From positions 14,322,001 to 14,386,000 of the forward strand of contig NC_079878.1 in NCBI RefSeq assembly GCF_029227915.1: 64,000 nt of DNA. Reading direction: 5' to 3'. The position numbers and the translations under genes were made by a program. The notes under the pieces are model-generated. The model saw only the letters and a program-made list of their open reading frames with translations. It was not told the origin of the DNA and searched no databases. Below are positions 10,459 to 21,800 of the stretch, one piece after another. The stretch comes from Hydractinia symbiolongicarpus (Eukaryota; Cnidaria; Hydrozoa; Anthoathecata; Hydractiniidae). Positions within the stretch are counted from its first letter, which is position 1. Each line of letters opens with the position of its first letter.

Positions 10459-12338
10459 GTCCCGAATGCATATTACACGTTTCTTATAAGAAACCAGTCT
10501 GTAAGAAACTTTAGCCTAAGGAAATCTAAATTTTAGGAAACTTGGCTGAGAAATCTGAAATATACAGCAGAAAACAAACATATCACATGTCATTTATATA
10601 TTTTAAAATTATAGTAAACCTCACAAAAAGGGTAAAAACCAAGGCGCAATAAAATTTAAAAACTCAAGGTTAAACCAATTACTTAGCTTCTTATAAAAAA
10701 CGTGTATTTGATTCTCCTTTCCAGGTTTTTTTTTAAGACTGGACACAAATTTATCATACTAATAAGATATATTTTATTCTTAGAATTTTGCTCCTTTATG
10801 ACGTTATAACAAAGGATGATATTTTGTGCCCAACTTTTGAAAATAATACGACCGGATGGAGCTTTATGATTGACCATGGTCCAGCCGCTTGATTTCAAAA
10901 ATTGTAAAATATTTATTAACGAATAATCTATATCATTATTCTGTTGTTGTTTTTTCGTGAAAAGTATACATAAATACGTGACGTCACAACTAATTTAGTT
11001 CTCGCACACTCGGTCAACAAATATAAGTTATTTTGTATAAAATATGAGACTACCAAACTCGTTGTATGTTAAAGGAGCTTATCAACTACTATGGAAAAAA
11101 TGAGTTCATTAAATCTCTATAATAATAGCCGTATTCCGTCTGTCTGTCTCTGCGCGGACCCCCCGCTGAGTTAGAAAATGATGTTACGGAAACACGAATA
11201 TCAAATGCGATATATTCTTATCCACTTTGTTGCCACGGGTAAATTCAAAGGACGGGCGAACCCGTGGATTTTTCCACGGGCAACGACTAGTTTATTATAA
11301 TAACTGTTTGTGTTATGTCTGTCTGCCCATAAAAAAAACGTGTTACGGAAACACGAAATGCGATAGATAAAGGACGGGCGACCCGTGGTTTTCTCCGCCG
11401 GTGACCGACTAGTAGTTTTCTAATACCCTTCTTTCTGTAACATGGAAATGGTAGCACAAGTAGTGAGGTTTGACTTTTCTAATAATGTTGTTGAAACTTC
11501 TACATCTTACCAGTCTCAACTGTTGCTTGTTCACTATCTATTTTGAAGATCAAATTAAACTTTTTACTTGCTCAGTTAGGCTAATGTGCCAGTGGCTTTG
11601 TTTTTTGAAGGATCAAAGCCACACGTTGAAAACAAACATCGTGTATTGCTTTTTTATTAGTGAAAAATCACATCCAATGAACTTATTTCATCCTGTGTGC
11701 ATTTTAAATATGTATGAAAATGCGAATGTAAAAATTTCCTACTTAATTTTGATATCACAACCAACATCGTTCTTAGACAAAAACCTAAATTCAATTTTGG
11801 ATTTTAAAAAATATGGTTTTAAATTCTTAAGATGCTTTTGTGAGTGGGTTAAAATAAATTCAGTGGGGAACTTGAAATGAGAAAACTGTTTATATATGAA
11901 AAGAATATAATAAAATATATAAAGAAAACTGAGTATTGAGAAGTAAAATAAAAAGCAGTATTTTTTTGTTATTAATTCATATCACCCAACTGCCTGCCGA
12001 AAAAATATATTTCTAATCGAAAGAAAATACCACGTAAGACCTAAATAATTTATAAAAGTTTTGTGTCGATTTGTTTTTCTCGCTTCACTTGTTCTTCTTC
12101 TTCTTTGAATAAGTTTACACCTGCGGTAAGGAATATCTATCTTTGGCAGATGGAAAATATAACGCCGTCGTAGAGGCTTTTTACTATAAGTACGTTTAAT
12201 CTGTGTTAAAGAACAGTATGGCGGAGAGTTATTTCATATTTGGTGCGAGAAGCAAAGTCAGTTTGCTATTAGCCTTTTTACATTTAAAAAGTTTTCCTGC
12301 ATGGTATAAATTTCTTTGGAGAGAAATAGAATCTGAAA
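10459..12338. other. Intergenic between the two EF-hand genes
   Basis: Apart from the repeat pair at 11.13-11.41 kb I see no gene. A 136-codon open frame at 11470-11880 looks like chance AT-rich sequence. The 12339 gene should have its promoter in the last few hundred bases; no clear TATA box is visible. Confidence 0.55.
11131..11414 (+). repeat. Dispersed repeat with GGACGGGCGAACCCGTGG end, tandem pair
   Basis: Two adjacent related units (about 11131-11292 and 11293-11414). Each begins near GTCTGTCTG, has a TTACGGAAACACGAA block, and ends in GGACGGGCGAACCCGTGG, a short AT run and an ACGACTAGT end. Related copies occur at about 16350-16425 (reversed), 56560-56697 and 57161-57196. The 3' end can fold (CCCGTGGA...TCCACGGG). 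Confidence 0.8.
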
Positions 12339-14178
12339 ATGGTAGGTAGCCATTTCTTCTAATTTTTTCTAATTACTTTATTGAAATCTGCGAATATTTA
12401 ATTTAGCGTCCCGCCTTTACTTTTGTGAAAATTTTTTGTAATCATCTTTATCAAAGGTAGCTAACATCTTTTTTGTTGACATACTACAGGAGAACAATTC
12501 GCTTACCAAAAAATTTTTCGCATACCATTTGCATTCCTATTGTTTATTATTGAATTTCTCGTCAGAGATTTTTTTTTCGTCTTTGGCATAACGACTGAAT
12601 GACGGCTTGTTACTGTAAGCTTAAACGGGCAGTCAGATCATTTGACAAATAAATGCAGCACCGATAAACTGGATCCCCGCTCGCTCTCATCGGTAAAAAA
12701 AAGCTACAAGTCTTTCCTGTCTAAACAAATTTGCTAGAACTTCTTTATTTACTTGCGTAAAATGCGATGCAGCTAGTACTCAGTGCTAAAAAGCTATTTT
12801 AAACGGAATTTCTTTAGACCATTGATTCTTTGTTTTATTTTTTTGTTGCTTAGCAACAAAAAAGGTGATACATACACTTCCCAACCTTGTTTTTTAGAGT
12901 CACAAAACTAAACTCAGCACAAGAGAATTTGAAGGTATGTTTACTTTTATTGTTTTTTGTCTAATTTGTGATGTAAACAAAATTACAAAAATTTATAACC
13001 AACACTTCCTTCAGTAAGTCTGGAAATTAAGAGATGTAGCTATATCTAACCATCTGCATATACCACATACTATTCGGTTAATAGTTTTGCCCAGCCAACT
13101 GGTTTTAGGTATTTTAAATTCTCACCCAGTCCTTAATTAAAGTAACGGTATAAATCGGTATAAGTTCAAAAGTTGGATTCAAAATTGCATGTTGCATTAA
13201 CCAAAAAGTGTTTGTCGGTTAAAAATAAGTCAACAACGTGTGTAAAAATCCCGATTTCTTGAATTTTACACGATACAATAAATATGTGAAATTTTAACAC
13301 TTTTTAGAATTAAAAGAGCTGTTTTTATCTTTTGACCAAGATGGGAGTGGAACAATTTGCGAGAAAGAGTTGTATGTTGTGTTAAAATGTTTAAATATGG
13401 AAGCCGATTCTCTAGCTGTGAAAAGGATGTTCCGTGAAGTCGACAAAGATGGTAAGCTTTTCCCTCGCTTTAGTTCAACCAACCTCATTCCCGAGTTTTT
13501 TTTTCTTTCGAGGTTAACAATAACTATTCTGCGGGGTGAAATTTATCAAACTGATCTTAAGTTTTTTTCTAGGTAGTGGGCTGATAGAATTTAATGAGTT
13601 TATCGAAGCTTTTTCTACGCCAAGTAAAGATGCATTAATGGACGCCTTTAAGAAAATAGATCGCAACGGCGATGGTGTGCTTTCACATTCAGAGGTCAAA
13701 CGAGCCATGAAGCAGGCTGGTCAACCTTTCTCAGATAAAGCGATCGCTGAAATGATCGAACTTGCTGATGCAAACAAGGATGGTATGGTAAATTATGAAG
13801 GTACGCAACCTCGCCACAGGGCATCTTGTATCTTTTCTCACAATCAAGACAGTTCGTGATTGAATCCAAGCACCCAGGGCGCTTATTAAAAATTTTAAGC
13901 TTCAGAAGGGAGCAGGGGCGCATACTAATCTGTCCAAAAGGAAATGGTTATTTCACAGAAACACTTAGTCATTCTCAATAATAAAATTTGTGCAGCTGAT
14001 CAGGTAGATAAATTTAAGAGTGATGAAGGTAGCCGTAAAAACGAAGACTACTTGTGTTAAGAAAAGAAAGACATAAGAGTAGTTATTATCATAGAGAATG
14101 CATTAAGTTCCATACCTTATAAGTTTTCTAACAAGACTTTTTTTTCTTTTAGAATTTCTTGTCATGCTGAAATCTTAA
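12339..14178 (+). CDS. Calmodulin-like four-EF-hand protein, paralogue 2
   Basis: Exons: 12339-12341 (the ATG alone), 12898-12934, 13308-13451, 13573-13800 and 14153-14178 (438 nt, 145 residues; calmodulin is 149). An intron directly after the initiator ATG is a known feature of animal calmodulin genes, which supports this start. EF loops: DQDGSGTICEKE, DKDGSGLIEFNE, DRNGDGVLSHSE and DANKDGMVNYEE, all with Glu12. The C-terminus reads EEFLVMLKS, matching calmodulin's EEFVQMM position. It is clearly calmodulin-like but diverged, with several changes in helices and none of calmodulin's methionine-rich lobe pattern visible, so I call it a calmodulin-like Ca2+ sensor and not calmodulin. Exon 3 has the same length and phase as in paralogue 1. 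Confidence 0.87.
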
Positions 14179-15824
14179 AAGATGTAAATAATATGAAACT
14201 CGTTTGTTTATTGGTCATTGTTCCTAACCCACACTCGCTCGACTCAAGAAGGCAACCACATAAGTGGGGTTATAGGCGAGTGATCTTATCATAAGGCTTC
14301 TCCTGGTCACACCCATACCCATTTTTTCTCACAATATGCCCATTTAGTCACGACGGCAAAAAAACCAAAATCTCTTTACTACTTTACTGATATAATTTAG
14401 AATTTGTCAAAGGATAATCGTTCACTTAAAAACCAATTAAAAACGGAACAAAATTAAACAAAAAATACTTAAATTTGCTTGGCTATCAGCTAATTATTTT
14501 TTTGTTTTAATACATATATTTTTTCCTTTCCTGTCCTAAAACGATGGAAAAGTTCATCGATCAATCAAGTTTTAGAAATCAAATTGCCCGTTCCGTTCTG
14601 CTTTATTTTTAAGTGGAAATTCATCGGAAGTATTATATTTTATCTTTATCTTATGACTGTTTATGTGAAGAGGTCACTGATTTTGAAATTGGTTCCATTG
14701 GTTCATTAATTACACTCTTCTCCGCATGCTCTTTTACTTGCTCTTCATTACACCGACAATCGTAGCGACAATCATAGTTCTGTTGTAAATACATGTAAAC
14801 AATATAATAAAAATTACTAAATTATCAATATATTTGTAATATATTAAAATTATTCTCATTATATATAGCTATATAGATTTTACAGTGGTGTTATAATAAA
14901 GTTGTAATGAGTAAATATAGTGTTTAAAAAATGACCGCCCCTTTGAACCAATTGTTCTTTTATTCCATTTTCCTAACTTCTTCAGGTCTTTAAACCTTAA
15001 TTGATGAATATACAACTAATACACCACTTCAATTAATTAAGATGCATCGACATTGATGTACTCTCTTCACCAACATCGAGGTGCTGATACCCAAAACATC
15101 AGAAATGATCGTACACATAAATTTAACGATATTCGGATAAAAATGTTTTTTATTTCTATCTAGTAAATACAATCATAAAAAAACTGCTGTAAATTAAAAA
15201 TACGCAAATTCTTGCTCTTAAAAATTATTTGTACTTTGTCACGAGAGATGATGTTGGAAGTTTAATTTCTAATAAAGACTACCGTCATGTGACAAACGTA
15301 TTGCGGCAAACGTGCGATACATGTCTTTTTCTCTTTTGGAAACACGTAAATAAGAAACATGAGGCTCAGAAAAAAACTAAGAAACATAGAAAAATAGACA
15401 GGCTTGCATTATAGAAAAAAACAAAACTTGCACAAAAAAACGACGCAACACATTGTTTATCGCAAGGTAATGCCTTCTTTTCTTTGCAATGCAACACAGA
15501 CTTTTTGGACAAGAATATTTCTTAAAAAATAAATATATAAAAAGAAAAAGCCCAGAGCTCATAGATCGGGCAACCTGCAATACGACCGTGGTGTTATTTC
15601 AACAACATTTTCGTGCGACAAAAAAACTTTATTTAAAACAAAGATTTCAGCCTGTAATTATGTTGTGCGCAAACATTTTGACACACCGCTGGCGACATAC
15701 GACCTCGTCATCTTCAACCACTTTCTACGCGTGTTATTTTATAGGAAAACTGTGTAATTGTCTTGGTCCAGTTATTTTCCTGCATATTTATAACAACGAT
15801 TCTTTTTTATTTATTCACGTCATA
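14179..15824. other. Convergent intergenic region
   Basis: This lies between the + strand EF-hand gene and the 3' end of the - strand laminin-like gene. It is AT-rich and should hold both 3' UTRs. No further gene seen; small open frames here have no recognisable content. Confidence 0.6.
15808..15813 (-). terminator. Poly(A) signal of the laminin-like gene
   Basis: On the minus strand AATAAATAAA follows the TAA stop after about 12 bases, which supports a true gene end here. Confidence 0.6.
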
Positions 15825-18800
15825 TTATCTGTAAAGATTTTTTCTCGGTTTGCAGTATGGGAAATAACCATCTTCACATTTCGAACAATCTCTACCATAA
15901 AAGCCAGCTTTACAGGTGCACTGACCATCATAAGCGTCACATTTTGCAGACGGTAATGTACCATGCTGGTTACATCTACAGGGTTGAGGAATTTTATTGA
16001 ATCCAAGAGTTAGTTCAAACGCAGATGAGCGACAAAAATCTTTGTTTGCTTGTTCGATGTAAACATCTTTGCGGCCGACACATTTACGTAAATAACGCTT
16101 TGATAAATCCAGTGGACTAACTTTTAGTATATTCGGATTGTTGTTATATTCTACTGGAGATACAAACGTGATTCGGTCCTAAATACAAAACAGAAAGTAG
16201 AAAATAGTTCCGTAACACAATCACAGATACATGCGTTTTAGTTTCAAAAAATAGTTATCAACTCATGGAAATTTAGAGATATTCGGCCGCCGTAGTTTGT
16301 GCATCGCTATTTCGTGAATTTTTATCTTGACCAAAACGCGGTTATTACTATAGAGAACTAGTCGTTGCCCGTCGATAAATCTACGGTGTCGCCTGTCTTT
16401 TATATTCCGTGTAGCAAAGCCGTACTTTTCGTGCATTTTCACCACAAATAGATTTCGACAGCCATATTTTAGACAAAATACGGCCATTCGTTAAAATAGC
16501 AAAGCAGCAAAAACACAACACAAAAATAAATTTAAATTCACTAACCACCCAGACTTGGTTTGTTGTTTTCATAGTAAACGTCGCTTTTAAGATGTTACCA
16601 CTGATAAAAAACAGCTGCAATGCGTCGTCATAAAAATAGGACACGACGGTACGACAGCCGTACATACTTGGACAATGATCAAATTTTACCTAAGAGTAAA
16701 AATTTATTCGTAAACAAAAGTTGTAAATTAAACGAAAATTGAAAAAAAACATCCTACGTTGGACCAAAACAATTTTTTTGACTTCCAACAGTAGTCAACA
16801 AGGAGGAATAAAGTACCTTTCCAGCAACGGCGCTATTATACGTGCTTAATACGATTTTCGCCAAAAAATCCTCATGCAAGGTTTGATAGTAATGTATTAT
16901 GAGATAGTATTTTCCTATCTTTAGAGGTGTTAACCAACGAAGATGTCTCTACAAAAAAATATGTTTTAATTTTGAAGAGTTGGGCAATGTTATTAATAGA
17001 AAATTTCTTCTTCTAATCTCAAATACATCGTTTTTTATTTCTATCAAAGTATCTGAAAGATTTTCAACCTACAAGCGATTTTCATTACAAATAAAACCAC
17101 GTGAACACTATGACTTACCGAATGTTTAGAAACTAAAAAAGCTACTGTGGAGGCCTGTCCATCTGGGGGAGAGCTGTTGAAGGAAGAAACTCCTTTCGCA
17201 GATTCAGCTTCGATGGTTAGCATGTTGTTTGTCGTGGGGAACGAACTGTCCAAACATCTTGAACCACGACGTAAACAATAAAACGCTGGAGTGACTAGAT
17301 TTGTACTCCATCGTATGCTTGGTACAAATGACAGAAAATCCTAGTAAGAAATAAGAATCACAGTCAGTCTACAGAATCTTTCTAGGCTAGTCTTTCTAGT
17401 TATTGCTGACTGTAGCAGCGATAAGATACTTGGTTTAAATTAACTGTAGCAGTGATAAGATACTTGGTTTAAATTGACTGTAGCAGTGATAAGATACTTG
17501 GTTTAAATTGACTGTAGCAGCGATAAGATACTTGGTTTAAATTGACTGTAGCAGCGATAAGATGCTTGGTTTAAATTGACTGTAGCAGTGATAAGATACT
17601 TGGTTTAAATTGACTGTAGCAGTGATGTTTAAATTGACTGTAGCAGTGATAAGATACTTGGTTTAAATTGACTGTAGCAGTGATAAGACACTTGGTTTAA
17701 ATTGACTGTAGCAGTGATAAGATACTTGGTTTAAATTGACTGTAGCAGCGATAAGATGCTTGGTTTAAATTGACTGTAGCAGCGATAAGATGCTTGGTTT
17801 AAATTGACTGTAGCAGTGATAAGATACTTGGTTTAAATTGACTGTAGCAGTGATGTTTAAATTGACTGTAGCAGCGATAAGATACTTGGTTTAAATTGAC
17901 TGTAGCAGCGATAAGATGCTTGGTTTAAATTGAAAATTGCTAATACATAACTATATTAAAGAGAATTCATCATCTCGAAATTTCCACGGGTATATCTGCT
18001 CGTGTATTTCACCATTTCAATGTTAATTTACGCTACTAAAAAATTAACTATTGAAAATTCGGCTAATAACTTACGATAAAGATTTCAATTCCTTTGATTA
18101 TTTTCAAAGAAATATATCTGTTTCGTCGTCCTCCCTTATATGGTGCTTTGCGTCCGTCGCTGAGTACAACAGTTTCACGGCAACCAAATGCATAGGAACA
18201 TGGAGGCAACTCTACAAAACCTTAATAAAAAAATATATAAATAAAATTGCTGATTAAAATATACCAAAAGACAATATGACACAGTTCATTCATAATGACA
18301 TTGCGGAACTAATAATTCAGCTTTAAGAAGTACACACGTTCAAAACAATGATTTCATGACAAAGTGTATACCTGTCTCAACAAGGTAGCCATTCTGAATC
18401 TCTATTTCTAGTTTAACACTGTATTTCAGCATATTCAAATATTGAATGATGACATAAAAATCTTCGTTTTGGTCGACATATGAAGTGAAACGGAAGTTCT
18501 AAAAGCAGGAAAAAATAGTTGAATATATTTTTAAAAGTCGAATTTTATTTTGCTATTTTACTTGCTACTATACAGAATAATATTTAAAAAAAAATGCAAA
18601 ACGAAACAAAAAAAACAAACTAAATTCATACAAATTTTCAAGGGGAGAATTTTGCGACTTATCGAACCAACTAAAAAAAAAAAATAAACGTAAAAAAAAG
18701 GAATTTGCTAGATTAGGGAAAATTTGATACTGTCTGCATAAATTGCTTTGTATCGAGATCACAGCAAACTCGCACAAATGTAAGAACATTGTTTCTTTTA

Positions 18801-21800
18801 ATCACCTCAGCTATTACAATCTCAATTATTTAAATTATTATATCTTTTTTTAAATGTCTGTACATTTCACCAGCATATGACTTGCTGTCATAGCGTAATT
18901 GGCGAAATATAAGGTCTACTTTCGCGATATTAAACTTCTTAGGTACTTAACTCAGCTATTTTGCTAAGTTTCGCGAAATTACGCACTCTTAGGGTACCTT
19001 TTGCTAAGTTTCGCGAAATTACGCACTCTTAGGGTACCTTTTGCTAAGTTTCGCGAAATTACGCACTCTTAGGGTACCTGACTACACAAAATTTTGTACG
19101 CGCGAAATTTAACAACTTCAACGTAGAATCACAAAGTTTCCCTGATAAGGACAGTTAAGTTTCTCTGATACGGACAGTTTGTTTGTTTAAACTAAGTTTC
19201 TCTGATGCGGACAGTTTGTTTGTTTAAACTATCTCTCTTCAAAAGGAAATAGATCATTGGTCTATCAAAAAAATACCGTGTGGATATTTTACCGAACAGA
19301 AAATCATACCTTGCCGCTTTTCAACAATAGTGCACCATTAATACTAGCTGCTGGGTATTTCTTTACATCGAAATATTCGGAAGAGCTTTCTCCCATGCTT
19401 TCCACTTCTACGATAACAGCACCGATCTTCTTTACATCAAAATACGTGTATAACGCACAGTACCGCGTAGATTCTGGTAAAATGCATGGATTATTAATCG
19501 ATCGTGATATTTTATGTTTGCTGAAATGTTCCACAGGTGCAATCGTGAGCTGATTCTATAAATCAAAAGTTGTTCTGTAAAATACAGACCAGATTAAAAT
19601 GTTTTGCTCTTATAGTATTACAGTACTGTCTAAAGAAGAGAACATTGGCGCAAAAAATGTCTGTTTTATAAATATGTCCGCACGATGGACATTTTCTGTA
19701 AATATTGACTAAGAGCAAATAATTCGTTCTGAATGTTCGAAGTTTGCGTTTCGGACAGATATACACCATATCCGCTTTTGTTAAATTCTACTGTATTGTC
19801 AAATGAAGAGCGTATGAAGGTTATTTTATACAAACAAATTTTCATGCATGTGAACACTTACAAATAAAATGGTTTCGTAAAACACAACTTGCAAGTTCCA
19901 CTTTCCCTCGGGTAGTTGTAAGACAAAGTATGCATTATTTTTCTTAACGATGTCGACAGTGGGTTTTAATGTCTTCTTTGCTTTCAAGTAATGTGTCACG
20001 AGAATATATTCACCTGAAAAAAGTTTGCAAATACTAAATTCTTCATGTATCACTAAACATGTAACTTTAGACGTAAAGAAGATAGCACAAACTTTTAACT
20101 TTCACAACAGCCATTGAATATACAAAGACTGGGTCATTTTCCATACTGGCTATACACGCGTGTGTAAGTAATAAGTTCATTTGAGTAAAACCTTTTTGAT
20201 ATTATGAGACCGACATATTTATTGTCAGCCAACTAAGATTCCATTCTTTTCTTCTTCTTGTTATTCACTGAAACTAGTAATGTTCTAATGTTTTTCTTAA
20301 TTTGTAACCATTCTTTAAGCTACATATAAAAAACAAACAAAATGACATTGTTTAAATATTTCTCTCACCGTCTTTTGTGAACTCCAGATCAATTCTAGAA
20401 CCTTTCGTTGACAACGCGTAATGAATCAACACATAATACGATCTTTTGTGCACTAATTTAACGTTTGAATAAAAGCCATCGGTTGAAACAGCATCCACAT
20501 CGCTGATGTAACCACTCGGCTCAATAACTAGTGTTTGACGCATGGAAGCAAAACTTCCGTTTACTTTTGCACCATCAAAACTATCGAGGTATTCCAAAGT
20601 TGCACTGGGGGTGATGTCTTTAGATCCGAAGACAAACTGTCCAATGGAAGGCAAGTAATAGTCACCCGGTGTAACTCGATCGCATTTTAATCCGGACACA
20701 CGAGCTTTGCATTTGCATTGTCCGGTGATTTTATCACAAACGTTATGCAATGATCCACCAGCGCTACAAAGACATGCTAAAAATAAGACGCAAGCGGTTG
20801 GATATATAATATTTGCATGGTAAAGAAACAAATTAAAAATTCTAAAGAAAAAATAAACATTAAAAATCATAAAAATTGATTACAATAAATTAATACTACT
20901 GGTCGTAAGCCTGAGGAATATTCCGTCCGTCGTCCATATTTGCTACCTGTTTACATGAAGTAAAGAGATTTGCTTGGACAGAGGTTATTACTTTCATTAT
21001 AGGTGCGATTATAATGCGTTTTTGATTAGAAAACCTCCTGTTCTTAAATTGGCTTACAGATAGACAGACAACGAGAATTACAATATATAATTAACCAAAC
21101 TCAGTTATTTTCTTACGTTGACAGCTAAATATCTTATCCGTTTTTACAACATAATAACCATTTTGGCAGGAGTCGCAATTAATACCAGCGGCATTTGTCT
21201 GACATACACATTGTCCGGTTTGTTTATGACATGTCCCAGAGCCTCGCACAGTACCGAACGACGAACAATTACACTTTTTACAGCCAAAAGGATTTCGAAC
21301 ATCAAGTCCATAAAAATTTTCTTTACATCTTTCGCAATAACTTCCCTCCACGTTGGTTTTACAATCACATCTATTCTAAAATTACAACATTTCAAGTTTA
21401 CCCAGAATGAAATACATCGAGACAGATGTCAATAGCGACCTGTTAAGAACAGAAACATTCCATTTACCAGTCATAATAGAAGGTTAACGAAAGACAATGG
21501 ATTTAAAATGTATTAACTCCTACTCATGAAGAATATCCTAACCCTTAAAGCACAGTTCTCTTAAAGCACAGTTCTCTTAAAGCACAGTTCTCTTAAAGCA
21601 CAGACGGATTTAGGCTGATGTTAAAAGTGCAATTTTGAAAGTTTACACCTTGTAATATTGGTGTTGCGGATTCCAATGCTCCATCAACTCCTATTGTATA
21701 TTTAATGAACAGAAGATGGTGAAATACTTGTCAAAGAGGATAGTGAACGGGCGGAAAAGGATGTTTCTGTGTTGCTACGACCCGAAATCACATAAGTTTA

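Noticed and set aside
11470-11880. 136-codon plus-strand open frame
   Set aside because: AT-rich chance-like composition (many Phe, Leu, Ile, Asn, Lys), no domain, no signal of splicing. Longer than average but unsupported.
15489-15956. 155-codon plus-strand open frame
   Set aside because: It overlaps the last exon of the minus-strand laminin-like gene, whose LE cysteines and frame are clear; the plus frame is a shadow.
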